A stretch of DNA of 50,836 bases from Xaviernesmea oryzae (lineage in GTDB: Bacteria; Pseudomonadota; Alphaproteobacteria; Rhizobiales; Rhizobiaceae), in NCBI RefSeq assembly GCF_900177415.1, contig NZ_FXAF01000004.1:1-50836 (forward strand), given 5' to 3'. Position 1 is the stretch's first letter. Every line of letters begins with the position of its first letter. Below the pieces are notes generated by a model. The model saw only the letters and a program-made list of their open reading frames with translations, ran no database searches and was not told the origin of the DNA. Positions 35,190 to 44,395 of this stretch are shown here, one piece after another. Position numbers and translations under genes: made by a program.

Positions 35190-36782
35190 ATGAACCGGAC
35201 GATTGCCCTTACCGTAGCCAGTTTCGCGCTCTTGCCGATGGAGGCAAACGCGGACGCGGCAGCGCAGCCGATTGTGAACGAAGGGACGCCGGCGCCCGAC
35301 TGCACCCTGCATATCAATGTCGATCGCAACGGCGACCTGCCCGGCTACAAGGCGAAATGGGGAGAAAAGGAGGTTTGTATTCCTTTCACGCCCACCAATC
35401 AGCTTGTGCCTGCAGGCGCTTCCGCCGCGAAGTTTTACATCGACGAATTCTCCGATGCACGGGTGCGGGCCAAATGGGCTCAGTGCAAGATGGATGCGGA
35501 ATGCCGGGAAAAAACGCTCAACGCGGCGAAAGGGTTCGCCAAATTCGAACCACGCGACACCGGTACAGTAGACAAAAATGGCGTGATTGAGTTCGACGGG
35601 GAAGTGGACCTCTCAAAGATCCGCCGACCATCCTATTTCGGTCAGAACAAATATTCTGAAGCAATCGCCAAGGCCGACGCGAACGCCTATGTGGTGGAGT
35701 TCACCGTGCCGCGGGACAGTTACGAGAGGGAGCACCTGAAGCTTTCCAGCGATATCAAACTGCGTGGTTGGTACATTAAAGGCACTGGTATCGCTGACGG
35801 GGCAGGTCCCAGGAAACGCGCGCTCATCATCATGAACAATGGCGGCGGCGGCGAGCTTACTGCCATTGACGACCCGGCCTCGCCCCCTTTCACCCTCGAG
35901 GAGGGGAAATACACGCCAGCAAAGAGTGACAATCTCACCGAAGAACCGGGCATGCGTCACTGGCGTGGTTTCCTGAGCGACCTCAACGCAGCCGGCTTCG
36001 ATGTCCTCATCACCGATCGGCGCGGCAATGGCATTTCCGGGGGGCGCAACGGGTTCAACACAGCGGAACAGGCCAATGACATGTTCCGCGAACTCGAACA
36101 GATGGATAGCGGCGACGGCCTGCGGATTCTTGGTCCCGACGGCAAGCTGGTCACCGGCAAGGACGCCTCGAAGCTGCTGCTCGATGGTCAGTCGGCGCGT
36201 GAGGTGCCGGTGATCATCGGTGGTTATTCGCGCGGCTCCTACGCGACCCAGTGGTTCATGCACAAGAATTTTGTCGAGGATTGCAACTACGACCTTGCAT
36301 CGCCGGAATGCAAACCGAAAAGGGGACTTGATAACATAAAGGGCGCCATCCTGTACGGCCCGAATTCCGCGGGTCTCGGTTACCGCCTCGCCGGTCATGA
36401 TGCAGTCGAGGGCGCCCTGCGCGTCGAGTTCAACACGACCTACTACGTCGATTCCGGCGTTTTCGCCAATGTCGACAAATGGCCGGCGCTGCAGATCGTC
36501 AAGGGCACCTGGGACTATGTCGAAGGGCTCGAAGGATCGCTTGCCACTTATCAGCGGGCGAAAGGCTTGAAGGACATTTCCGTCTTCCTTGGCCCGCATA
36601 TTTTGCAGACACAAAACCCTGACAACATGGCTTATGCCGGCCAGCGCATGGTCGCTTTCGCCACGGCCGCCGTGCTTGGCCAAAAGGCCGTTCCGGACAG
36701 TGTCGATCCAAAGACCCTCAAGGATCTTGTTACCTCAGTGCCGCACCACTGGGAACTTTCGATGGAGAAAGGCAATAGATAG
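35190..36782 (+). CDS. Exported alpha/beta hydrolase, second of three
   Basis: The 530-residue precursor starts behind GGAGG, with a short Sec-type signal peptide (ALTVASFALLPMEANADA). VIIGGYSRGSYATQWF gives a nucleophile elbow G-Y-S-R-G with Ser347. The residues before it, DVLITDRRGNGISGGRNG, resemble the oxyanion/strand-4 region of alpha/beta hydrolases. Possible His partners are GPHILQT and VPHHWEL near the C-terminus. It has several cysteines (APDCTLHI, QCKMDAECR, EDCNYDLASPECK), consistent with disulfides in an exported protein. I do not know the substrate. Neighbours suggest an ester- or polymer-degrading set. Confidence 0.78.
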   Translation: MNRTIALTVASFALLPMEANADAAAQPIVNEGTPAPDCTLHINVDRNGDLPGYKAKWGEKEVCIPFTPTNQLVPAGASAAKFYIDEFSDARVRAKWAQCKMDAECREKTLNAAKGFAKFEPRDTGTVDKNGVIEFDGEVDLSKIRRPSYFGQNKYSEAIAKADANAYVVEFTVPRDSYEREHLKLSSDIKLRGWYIKGTGIADGAGPRKRALIIMNNGGGGELTAIDDPASPPFTLEEGKYTPAKSDNLTEEPGMRHWRGFLSDLNAAGFDVLITDRRGNGISGGRNGFNTAEQANDMFRELEQMDSGDGLRILGPDGKLVTGKDASKLLLDGQSAREVPVIIGGYSRGSYATQWFMHKNFVEDCNYDLASPECKPKRGLDNIKGAILYGPNSAGLGYRLAGHDAVEGALRVEFNTTYYVDSGVFANVDKWPALQIVKGTWDYVEGLEGSLATYQRAKGLKDISVFLGPHILQTQNPDNMAYAGQRMVAFATAAVLGQKAVPDSVDPKTLKDLVTSVPHHWELSMEKGNR

Positions 36783-36798
36783 CGACTTACCCAATACC

Positions 36799-36823
36799 TG
36801 CCCGGCTCGTCATCCGCCGGGCA
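36799..36823 (+). promoter_or_regulatory. Intercistronic stem-loop between hydrolases 2 and 3
   Basis: TGCCCGGC (36799-36806) and GCCGGGCA (36816-36823) pair perfectly over eight bases around a nine-base loop. The next ribosome-binding site lies about 22 bases downstream. It may protect the upstream message or terminate part of the transcripts. Confidence 0.5.
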
Positions 36824-36857
36824 CATCAGTTCAACTTCCGGATTTCAGGAGGAGACA

Positions 36858-38240
36858 ATGCCCGGATCTCGAACTTCGCCTATCGCCTTCACACTTGCCG
36901 CCCTTACGCTCGGCAGTGCTCTAATGGGCTCGACGGCGATAGCTGCCGACGCCAAACACGAGGAGGGCATACTGCCGTCCGGCTTCCCCTATCAGATTTC
37001 CATGCCCGAGCACTGGAACGGCATTGTCATCAGCGATCTCGATGCGGTTACCAATCTGAAGGATCCGATCCCCGTCGATCTGCTCGCCAAGGGATATGCT
37101 TATATCGGCACCGGCCGCCATCCCGAGCGCATGACGAAACACGACCCGCTGACGGAACTCGATGCTCAGGCCGCCGTCATCGATCTCTTTGCCCAGAAAT
37201 TCGGCAACGCCAAACACGTGATCCAGTATGGTTGCTCCGGCGGCGGTTACGTCACCCTCGCCATGGCGGAAAAACATCCTGACAAGATCAATGGCGCCGT
37301 CGCGTTCAATGCCCGCGGCACCGGCGGCATGGCGGTTGCCAATACCTGGCTCGACCTCCCCTTTGCGTTGAAAGCGCTGCTGGCGCCGGAGTCCGACCTG
37401 AGGGTCGCGCCGGTGCCGAATTCGGCGCTGCCAGCAGCCTACGATGCTTGGAAAGCGGTGATGGACAAGGCACAGGCAACTCCGGAGGGCCGCGCCCGTA
37501 TCGCGCTTGCCGTCGCGGTATCGCAGTGGCCGACATGGGGTTCGATCGAGGATACGCCGCCGAAACCTGCCTCGGACGATCTTGCAGCTCTCGAAAGGGC
37601 GATGGTCAAGTCGGCCAGCGACGGGCTTGCCAATTCGATCAAGCGTCGCCAGCTCTACGACAATCCTGCCGGACTCGCCTCCTGGAATTCCGGCATCGAC
37701 TATAAGGCCTTTTATGAAAAGGGCGCCGATGCCGAGCAAAAGAAAATCATCGGCGAGCTTTATGAAAAGGCAGGCCTCGGTGGCAAGGATGCGATCGAAA
37801 AGGATCTCGACAAGATCAATGCCCAACCGCGGGTCGAAGGGTCGAAGGACGGCGTCAACTACTGGCTAAAACCCGGCCGGTTGATCGGCGGCGATATCAA
37901 GGTACCACTCCTCCATATTCACGGCCTCGGTGACGCGCTGCTGCCACCGCATCTCTCCGAAGGTTACGCCGTTGCGGTGAAGAAGCAGGGCCACGAGGAC
38001 CTCTATCGCCGCGCCTTCCTGCAGGCATCAGGCCATTGCAAGACCGAGGTTTCCGAAGCCGGAGCCGCAATTCAGGCCATGGTCGATCGGCTTGACACCG
38101 GCAAGTGGGGCGATACCAGCGCGGACGCCCTAAATGCCTTAGCGAAAAAAGCAAATACGCAGACGCCGCGCTATGTCACTTATGCGTTCGACACGCCGTT
38201 CAACCGCGCATTTTACGCGGATAGCAAACATCCATTCTGA
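36858..38240 (+). CDS. Exported esterase with tannase-like CS-D-HC motif
   Basis: The 460-residue precursor starts behind AGGAGGAG and has a Sec signal peptide ending near AIA-AD (residue 30). YGCSGGGYV places Cys126-Ser127 at the nucleophile elbow, HGLGD gives Asp359 and ASGHC gives His393-Cys394. The Ser-Asp-His triad bracketed by Cys-Ser and His-Cys is the CS-D-HC arrangement of the tannase/feruloyl esterase/MHETase group, where the two cysteines form a disulfide. The protein is shorter than most of that group and otherwise diverged, so the family link is by motif. It is the third gene of the exported hydrolase cluster and probably acts on aromatic or polymer esters outside the cytosol. 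Confidence 0.75.
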   Translation: MPGSRTSPIAFTLAALTLGSALMGSTAIAADAKHEEGILPSGFPYQISMPEHWNGIVISDLDAVTNLKDPIPVDLLAKGYAYIGTGRHPERMTKHDPLTELDAQAAVIDLFAQKFGNAKHVIQYGCSGGGYVTLAMAEKHPDKINGAVAFNARGTGGMAVANTWLDLPFALKALLAPESDLRVAPVPNSALPAAYDAWKAVMDKAQATPEGRARIALAVAVSQWPTWGSIEDTPPKPASDDLAALERAMVKSASDGLANSIKRRQLYDNPAGLASWNSGIDYKAFYEKGADAEQKKIIGELYEKAGLGGKDAIEKDLDKINAQPRVEGSKDGVNYWLKPGRLIGGDIKVPLLHIHGLGDALLPPHLSEGYAVAVKKQGHEDLYRRAFLQASGHCKTEVSEAGAAIQAMVDRLDTGKWGDTSADALNALAKKANTQTPRYVTYAFDTPFNRAFYADSKHPF

Positions 38241-38247
38241 GAAATTC

Positions 38248-38270
38248 GTGCCTGGCCTATGGCCGGGCAC
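38248..38270. terminator. Hairpin between convergent genes
   Basis: GTGCCTGGCC (38248-38257), loop TAT, GGCCGGGCAC (38261-38270) give ten pairs, one of them T-G. It starts eight bases after the third hydrolase stop and faces the end of the oxidoreductase operon. Without a T-tract it may serve both directions weakly. Confidence 0.55.
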
Positions 38271-38327
38271 ATTGATCTTGAACGGAATTGAACCGCCGGC
38301 GACAATCACCTCTTGTAAAAATCGCTT

Positions 38328-39473
38328 TTACGGTCGGCAAAGAGCCGCGGCATACTCAGTGACGAGAAATTCGGGCCGCTCGACCATGCTTTCAATGCCG
38401 ACTGACGCTCGCTGTTCGCTGGACGTCAAAATGCCTTCCATGGCGTCGAGAACATGAAGCGCCAGCCGCCCCGAGGCCCGCGGTTGCCGGCCCTCCCGCA
38501 AGGCATCTGCCAACTCGGCAATGCCGAGAAAGCGGTAATTGGCCTTGCGCGGTGTCGCAAACGGGAAATTGATCGCCCCAAACGGTTCAGAATCGCTTGG
38601 GAAATCGATCCAATCTTCACCCATCCTAGAAAGCGACACCGTTCCACCGAATGTATCTGGATCCGGCAGTCGCAGCGAACCAGCCGTTCCGTGCAGTTCG
38701 ATGGGGTGATTGGAGTGTCTGAACACATCCCAAGACGCGCCGAATGTAACAACAGCGCCCGATCGGAACTCCAGCAGCGTCAGGAGCGTCGTCGGAGTTT
38801 CGACTGGGAAGCGGGTATTCTTGAATGGTCCCTCTGCGCTAATCAGCCGCTCTTCCTGCCCCTTGGTTGCGACCGCCTGGACGCGCGCTATCGGACCAAG
38901 CAGGTTGACCAGCATAGTCAGATAATATGGCCCCATGTCGAACATGGGACCTGCTCCCCTCTGATAGTAGAATTGCGGGGCTTGGTGCCAATGCTCCATG
39001 CCGCGGCCGAGCATGAAGGCCGTGCCGGCAACCGGTCTGCCGATCATGCCCTCGTCGATCAGCGCCCGGGCGCGGCGGCCAGCGGCGCCAAGGAAGGTGT
39101 CCGGCGCAGATCCGATCAAGAGGTTTCTTTTCTCGGCCTCCTCCACAAGGCGCTTTCCGTCGCCGAACGTCGTCGCCAGCGGTTTTTCCGTAAAGACATG
39201 CTTTCCCGCCGACAGTGCAGAGAGGCTGACGTCGAAATGGGCCGCCGGGACGGTCAGATTGAGGACGAGGTCGATCTCCGGGTCCGAGAGCAGCGCATCG
39301 ACGCTCATGGCGCGGAGGCCGAACTCCTCGGCTCGCCGTCGAGCGTTTTCCTGTACGAGATCAGAACAGGCGGTGATCACGGCACCGGAAAAAAGAGCGG
39401 AATTGCGCATGTAGGCTGCAGATATATTGCCGCTGCCGACGACGCCGACGCGCAGGATCATATCTGATTGCAT
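38328..39473 (-). CDS. Gfo/Idh/MocA-family oxidoreductase
   Basis: The 381-residue start at ATG 39473 has CGAGG upstream. The N-terminal Rossmann domain shows VGVVGSGNIS (dinucleotide loop) and the EKPLA motif near 100 with the conserved Lys. The usual active-site segment reads FDMGPYYLTML, where a Tyr stands in place of the common His. The C-terminal sheet domain continues through TFGASWDVFRHS. These NAD(P)-dependent enzymes oxidise or epimerise sugars, inositols or sugar acids. It is the last gene of the SsuABC-type operon, 16 bases after the enolase-superfamily gene. Confidence 0.88.
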   Translation of the reverse strand: MQSDMILRVGVVGSGNISAAYMRNSALFSGAVITACSDLVQENARRRAEEFGLRAMSVDALLSDPEIDLVLNLTVPAAHFDVSLSALSAGKHVFTEKPLATTFGDGKRLVEEAEKRNLLIGSAPDTFLGAAGRRARALIDEGMIGRPVAGTAFMLGRGMEHWHQAPQFYYQRGAGPMFDMGPYYLTMLVNLLGPIARVQAVATKGQEERLISAEGPFKNTRFPVETPTTLLTLLEFRSGAVVTFGASWDVFRHSNHPIELHGTAGSLRLPDPDTFGGTVSLSRMGEDWIDFPSDSEPFGAINFPFATPRKANYRFLGIAELADALREGRQPRASGRLALHVLDAMEGILTSSEQRASVGIESMVERPEFLVTEYAAALCRP

Positions 39474-39489
39474 AGTGATAACCTCGAGA

Positions 39490-40653
39490 TCAGTAATCGA
39501 CACGGTAGCGCCTCAGCGCCGCAAGGTCTGGAAGGACGCCGATACCACTGCCGGGAGGGATCAGCATGTCGCCATCGATAACGGGGGGATAGTTCAGGAT
39601 GAAGCGGTCCTTGAGCTCATTCGGATTAGCGTCCACTTCGAGCATGCCAGGCCCGCCGACCGCGGCGAGAAGGTGAAGCGAGGCGATCAGCCCGATGCCG
39701 CCCCCCAGCCAGTGCGGACAATAGGTGACGTCTTGCGATATGGCATCGCGGGCCACAGGCAGGCAGGCGCTCAATCCCCCCCATTTCCCGACATCCGGCT
39801 GGAGATAGCGAATTCCGCCGTGCCGCACCATCCTTGCAAAGGCCTCAGCCCCCCGAAGATTCTCACCGAGCGCAACCGGCAGCGGTGTCGAGGCCGCAAA
39901 ACGCGTCCAGTCCTCAAGCGGCGTATCCGCCCGCATCGGCTCTTCGAGCCAGACCGGAGAAAAGGCCGATAACGCCTCGCTCATCCGCCACGCTTCGTCG
40001 AAGGACCAGGCCTGGTTGGCGTCGACCATGATCTCCGTGTCGGCTCCTAGCAGGTCACGCAACCTGCGGAGATTGCCGATATCGTGTTCGCGCCCGAAGC
40101 CGACCTTAAGCTTGAACCGGCGATAACCCTCCTCGCGCTTCGCGGCCGCCGTGACCTCGCATCCGTCCGGATTGATGCCGCTGGCATAGGCGGGTACCGC
40201 CCTGCGCCGCTTACCACCAAGGAAGAGATGGAGAGGCATCTCGGCACGGCGTGCCAGCAGGTCCCATATCGCGATGTCCAGTCCCCCGACCGCCTGCGCA
40301 AACGTGCCCGGCTCGCCGCACTGGATGGCCAGGACTTCGGTTGCCGTCGTCAAACGCTCGAAAGCCTGGACGGGATGATCAAAAGGCTGGCCAATCAGGA
40401 ACGGCGCGAGCGTCGCGTCAATCAGCCGCGCCCTGTGTTCGGCGCCGACACTCGGAAAGTTGCACCAGACCTCACCCCAGCCTTCCGCTCCCTCGTCGTC
40501 GACGACCCGGATGAACAAAGCGGGCCGGTTCGTCATCGATCCGAAGGACGTCACGACCGGCGTATCGATCGGTACGCGGAAGACCATGCATTCCACGAGC
40601 CTGATCGTGAAGCGGTGGTCGTCACCGGTGGTCGGAGCGGCAGCGAAGGCCAT
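39490..40653 (-). CDS. Enolase-superfamily sugar-acid dehydratase (mandelate racemase-like)
   Basis: The 387-residue protein has the full mandelate racemase/muconate lactonising layout. The capping domain is at the N-terminus, KLK (181-183) is the base strand, metal ligands are Asp211 (DANQAW), Glu237/238 (EEP) and Glu264 (GEN), and Asp287 and His314 (CPHW) form the second acid-base pair. This residue set fits sugar-acid dehydratases of the MR subgroup. It is inside the aldolase/kinase operon, 15 bases after the aldolase gene. It probably dehydrates an aldonic acid made by the Gfo/Idh enzyme, though the order of steps is unknown. Confidence 0.87.
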   Translation of the reverse strand: MAFAAAPTTGDDHRFTIRLVECMVFRVPIDTPVVTSFGSMTNRPALFIRVVDDEGAEGWGEVWCNFPSVGAEHRARLIDATLAPFLIGQPFDHPVQAFERLTTATEVLAIQCGEPGTFAQAVGGLDIAIWDLLARRAEMPLHLFLGGKRRRAVPAYASGINPDGCEVTAAAKREEGYRRFKLKVGFGREHDIGNLRRLRDLLGADTEIMVDANQAWSFDEAWRMSEALSAFSPVWLEEPMRADTPLEDWTRFAASTPLPVALGENLRGAEAFARMVRHGGIRYLQPDVGKWGGLSACLPVARDAISQDVTYCPHWLGGGIGLIASLHLLAAVGGPGMLEVDANPNELKDRFILNYPPVIDGDMLIPPGSGIGVLPDLAALRRYRVDY

Positions 40654-40668
40654 CTGTCAGCCTTTCCT

Positions 40669-41706
40669 TCAGGCGTAACTCATTGCGAAATCGCCTTCGC
40701 GCTCGAAACTTCCCATCCGGCCCGGGAAAGACCAGGCCTGGGCATTCTCGCGGGTCAGCCTGCGCAATGAAGCTAGGCGCCGCCTTGCATCTCCCTCGAG
40801 TTCGGCAAGAACTTTCTGCTCGTCCGGAAAATTATTCTGCAGGGCGTCGAGCCAGATCGTCCGGCCGGCGAGGAAGCCTTGGGCGCCGGCACGATAGGCA
40901 TATCGCAGCACGAGTTCGAACTGGCTGGGCGCGACCCCGCCGGAAAGTAGCACCCAGGGAATGCCGGCGTCCGAGCACAGGGCGCCGATCGCCTCGAATT
41001 CCCGCACCGCTTTGCGTGATCCCTCAGTATCGCCGATCTCCGGCAGCGCGTGGCCCGGCACCGGTGTTTCGAGCTTGAAGAGATCGACGCCGTATTCCGG
41101 CTTGGCGAATTCCCGGACGCTTTCGATCACCAGTTCGGCGCGCTTGTCGGCGGATTGCACATAGTCGGTCGTGTGCCCGTCGCTGCCCTGGAAAGGATAA
41201 ACCAGCAGTTCGAGGACATAGGGGATGTCATAGCGTCGGCATTCCGCGCCGATGGTGCGAACATAGGCGCATTGGTGCTCCAGTACGTCGGGGGCGGCGT
41301 CCGGCCGATACCAGGCAAGGACCTTGACGGCATCGCCGCCCATGCGCCGGATTTTCTCAACCGTCCAATTGTCGATCGAACGCGACTTGCGCCCTCCGGG
41401 CCCGTCCTGAAAACGGTGCTCTTCGAGCGTGACGATCAGGCTGGTGGTCGATGGCATCAAGTCTATGGCAGCGGGAACGGCATAGTTCGGATCGAACAGC
41501 ATCGAACTTGCCTCGGCGGCCAGAGCCTTCACCAGAAGACGCTTGGCCGCCAGCATCTCGGCAAAGGTGACGCTCGCCGGGTCGATGCCGCGCGCCGCCG
41601 CGATCGCCTGGGCCATGGGCGGACGCTGGTCGAGCGCGATCATGGTGAAGTGCCCGTGTGCGTCGGTGAGGCGCGTCAGGCCTCTCAGCTTGCCGATCGA
41701 CTTCAT
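40669..41706 (-). CDS. Class I aldolase, LacD/YihT family
   Basis: The 345-residue protein starts at ATG 41706, overlapping the kinase stop (ATGA). MIALDQRPPM near 22 and the C-terminal GAQGFLAGRTIW are shared by tagatose-1,6-bisphosphate aldolase (LacD) and sulfofructose-1-phosphate aldolase (YihT). VDLFKLETP places Lys211 where these enzymes form the Schiff base (Lys205 in LacD, Lys193 in YihT). It would split a phosphorylated ketose into two three-carbon pieces. The kinase next door supplies the phosphate. Its true substrate (tagatose-type, sulfofructose-type or other) cannot be settled from sequence. Confidence 0.85.
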   Translation of the reverse strand: MKSIGKLRGLTRLTDAHGHFTMIALDQRPPMAQAIAAARGIDPASVTFAEMLAAKRLLVKALAAEASSMLFDPNYAVPAAIDLMPSTTSLIVTLEEHRFQDGPGGRKSRSIDNWTVEKIRRMGGDAVKVLAWYRPDAAPDVLEHQCAYVRTIGAECRRYDIPYVLELLVYPFQGSDGHTTDYVQSADKRAELVIESVREFAKPEYGVDLFKLETPVPGHALPEIGDTEGSRKAVREFEAIGALCSDAGIPWVLLSGGVAPSQFELVLRYAYRAGAQGFLAGRTIWLDALQNNFPDEQKVLAELEGDARRRLASLRRLTRENAQAWSFPGRMGSFEREGDFAMSYA

Positions 41707-42635
41707 TGTCTCGTTCTCCAGAATTTCAATGTCTCGTTGAGGGTGGGAATGCCGCTGCGCCCATCGGGCCGGGTGCATTTGAGGGCGGCGACTGCGCTCG
41801 CAAAGCCGACGGCCTCTTCGACCGGCGCTCCCGCGCCGATGGCAAAGGCGTAGGCGCCGTGGAAAACGTCGCCGGCACCCGTCGTGTCGACGACGTCGAC
41901 GGCATAGGCGGGGTGATGGACGACCTCTTCGCCGGAAAGCCGGAACGCGCCCTTCTCGCCGCGCGTCACCATCGCGACGGCGCATCCAAAGGAGCGGATT
42001 TCGGCGAACGCGTCGCGCTCATCGGCGCCGCTGAAGGCGGCCAGTCCCACAGCGGAAAAGATCGCGTGGTCCGTCAGGGGAAGCAGCATTTGGAACGTGG
42101 TGCGATCGGCGACGTCCCCGTCCAGGATCGTCGGAACACCGGCCCGGCGCGCGGCCGAGAAAGCAGCCACCACGCCTTCCGGCCAGCGCGGATCGGCAAG
42201 CACGGCGTCCATGGAGGCAATCCCATCGAGCGGCAGCCAGTCGGGAGAAAGGGGCAATCCCTCTCCCCTGAAATTGGCGATATGACGCTCGCCGCCGGCA
42301 TCGACGAAGATGCCGGAGACCGATGACCGGGCGCCCGCGAAAAGGCGATAGTGTTCGACGTCGACACCGGCCACGGCAAGTTCGTCGCGGATCAGCCGCC
42401 CCTCGGTATCGTCGCCGGCCCTGCCCCAGAAAACCGATTTTCCGCCGAGCTTTGCCACGGCGACGGCCGCGGTCGCAGCCATGCCGCCGCCTTTTGCGGC
42501 AAATTCCGAGGCACGGACCTTGCTCGCGTCCGCCGTCGGCAGCGCACCGACGTTCCAGATATAGTCGAGGGCGGAAAGACCGAGGCAGAGCACGGTCGGC
42601 ACCCGTTCTGTCCAGTTGGCTGCAGTCGCTGTCAT
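41703..42635 (-). CDS. PfkB-family sugar kinase, YihV (sulfofructose kinase)-like
   Basis: The 310-residue protein is taken from ATG 42635; longer in-frame starts would overlap the ATPase gene. GGGMAATAAVAVAKLGG near 47 and VVDTTGAGDVFHG near 257 are PfkB signatures. The tail AALKCTRPDGRSGIP strongly recalls E. coli YihV, the 6-deoxy-6-sulfofructose kinase, as I remember its sequence; general ribokinases lack this tail. It is 19 bases after the sulfonate-type ATPase gene and overlaps the aldolase by four bases. It makes the sugar phosphate for that aldolase. Fructokinase-like or tagatose-kinase roles remain possible. Confidence 0.83.
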   Translation of the reverse strand: MTATAANWTERVPTVLCLGLSALDYIWNVGALPTADASKVRASEFAAKGGGMAATAAVAVAKLGGKSVFWGRAGDDTEGRLIRDELAVAGVDVEHYRLFAGARSSVSGIFVDAGGERHIANFRGEGLPLSPDWLPLDGIASMDAVLADPRWPEGVVAAFSAARRAGVPTILDGDVADRTTFQMLLPLTDHAIFSAVGLAAFSGADERDAFAEIRSFGCAVAMVTRGEKGAFRLSGEEVVHHPAYAVDVVDTTGAGDVFHGAYAFAIGAGAPVEEAVGFASAVAALKCTRPDGRSGIPTLNETLKFWRTRQ

Positions 42636-42654
42636 GCATTTGCCCGGCAGTGGA

Positions 42655-43497
42655 TCATAGGGAGGATCCGCCCGCACTTGCCTCCAGTTTCTCGATCTCA
42701 CCCCAGAGACGGTGTGCAAGCGCGGTGAACTGTTCCGTCGCGCGGGTTTCAAACCGGCGCGGGCGAGGAATGTCGATATGATACACCGAAGAAATGCGGC
42801 CGGGCCTTGCCGCCATCACGACAACAGTGTCGGACAGATAGACGGCTTCGTCGAGGTCGTGGGTCACGAAAACGACGGTTTTGCGGCTCTGCTCCCAGAG
42901 CCGCAGCAGTTCGTCCTGCAAGCGCAGCTTGGTCAGCGCGTCGAGCGCGCCAAACGGCTCGTCCATCAGCAGGACTTCCGGATTGCTGGCATAGACGCGC
43001 GCCAGATCAACGCGCTTGCGCATCCCGCCCGACAGTTCTCGCGGGTAGGATTTCTCGAACCCCTTCAAACCGACGAGTTCGATCCACTCGCGAGCGACCT
43101 CAGCTCTTTCCCGGCCACCCATACCGCGCATCTGCAAGCCGAATTCGACATTCTTCTGCACATTCAGCCAGGGAAAGACGGCGTCTTCCTGAAACACCAT
43201 GCCCTTGCGCTCGTTCGGACCTTCGATCGGTTCGCCTGAGAGCATCGCGCGGCCGATTGTCGGAATGATCAACCCGGCAAAGACGCGCAGCAGCGTGGAC
43301 TTGCCGCAACCCGACGGTCCGACGAGCGAAACGAAGGAGCCCTTCGGGATACTGAGATTGATGTCATCGAGCACGAGGAAGGGCCGCTCCGCGTGCGTCG
43401 GCGAGAAATAGTGGCGGATGCCGTCCACCGAGAGTGCCGGTGCCCAGTCGATGGTAGTTTCCGAATGATCGATTTTCATGCTGTTCTTCAACGCCAT
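42655..43497 (-). CDS. Nitrate/sulfonate/taurine-type ABC transporter ATPase (SsuB-like)
   Basis: The 280-residue start at ATG 43497 has GGAG about eight bases upstream and begins one base after the permease stop. Motifs are Walker A GPSGCGKST, the Q-loop VFQEDAVFPWLNV typical of SsuB/TauB/NrtD, signature LSGGMRKRV, Walker B VLLMDEPFGALD and switch THD. The C-terminus lacks the long extension of sugar ABC ATPases. It drives the SsuC-like permease. Confidence 0.92.
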   Translation of the reverse strand: MALKNSMKIDHSETTIDWAPALSVDGIRHYFSPTHAERPFLVLDDINLSIPKGSFVSLVGPSGCGKSTLLRVFAGLIIPTIGRAMLSGEPIEGPNERKGMVFQEDAVFPWLNVQKNVEFGLQMRGMGGRERAEVAREWIELVGLKGFEKSYPRELSGGMRKRVDLARVYASNPEVLLMDEPFGALDALTKLRLQDELLRLWEQSRKTVVFVTHDLDEAVYLSDTVVVMAARPGRISSVYHIDIPRPRRFETRATEQFTALAHRLWGEIEKLEASAGGSSL

Positions 43498-43498
43498 G

Positions 43499-44395
43499 TC
43501 AGCCACTCCTCGAGGACCAGCGCAGGAGACGCGTCTGAAGCGCCTTCAGGAAGGCGTCCATCAGGTAGCCGATGAGCCCGATGATCACGAGCGCGATGAT
43601 GACGAGTTCGCTGCGGAAGAAGGCCTGGCCGGCCTGCAGGAGATAACCGAGGCCGCTCTGTGCGGCGATCAGTTCGGCCGCCACCAGCGTGCCCCAGGCG
43701 GCACCGAGCGAAACGCGCAGGCCGGCGAAGATGTAGGGCAAGGCGGACGGAATCGCGACGCGCAGGAAGACCATGCGTTCGGAGGCTCCCAGCGTACGAG
43801 CCGCATCGGCGTAGACGATCGGCACTTCCTTCATGCCGGCCGTGACGCTGACGATGCAGGACAGGAAGGAGGCAAACGCGATCACCAGGATACGCGCGCC
43901 CTCGCCGATACCGAACCACAGGATGACGAGCGGAATATAGGCAAGCGCCGGCACCGGACGCATCGCATCGACGACCGGATCGAGCAGATAGCCGACGATC
44001 CGGTACCAGCCGCGGATGCTGCCAACTACGATCGCGACCGCGCAGCCGATGACATAGCCCGCCGCGACGCGGCCGAGACTTGCCTGCGTCGCCTCGAAAA
44101 GGCTGCCGTCCAGAATGCCGTTGACGAAACCCCTGACAATGACGCCTGGCGGCGGAAGCAGAGCAGGATTGCTGGACGGCAAGGCCGTGATGATCCAATA
44201 GATAGCGACGACAATGACGAGCGACAGGATGCCAAGGGAGACTTGCAGCCGGCGCTTCGCCGATGCCTGCTCCCGGAACTTCCTGCCCGCCTCGGCTTCC
44301 TGCGCCTGGGCCTCCGCCCTGCCGGTCGCTTCGGCATTCAGCCGCGCCGTGACGCGCGGCTGCGGCTCCGTTTTCTGAACAGCTATCAATGTCAT
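43499..44395 (-). CDS. Nitrate/sulfonate/taurine-type ABC transporter permease (SsuC-like)
   Basis: The 298-residue protein starts at ATG 44395, whose bases overlap the stop of the binding-protein gene (TGATG). The N-terminal 60 residues are polar, then six hydrophobic spans follow. DAARTLGASERMVFLRVAIPSALPYIFAGLRVSLG near 195 is the coupling-loop motif of this family, given here in part. It forms the homodimeric channel. Confidence 0.91.
   Translation of the reverse strand: MTLIAVQKTEPQPRVTARLNAEATGRAEAQAQEAEAGRKFREQASAKRRLQVSLGILSLVIVVAIYWIITALPSSNPALLPPPGVIVRGFVNGILDGSLFEATQASLGRVAAGYVIGCAVAIVVGSIRGWYRIVGYLLDPVVDAMRPVPALAYIPLVILWFGIGEGARILVIAFASFLSCIVSVTAGMKEVPIVYADAARTLGASERMVFLRVAIPSALPYIFAGLRVSLGAAWGTLVAAELIAAQSGLGYLLQAGQAFFRSELVIIALVIIGLIGYLMDAFLKALQTRLLRWSSRSG

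Noticed and set aside
35613..36683. Minus-strand frame (356 codons) opposite the second exported hydrolase
   Set aside because: Composition is that of a shadow frame; the plus strand has signal peptide, ribosome-binding site and nucleophile elbow.
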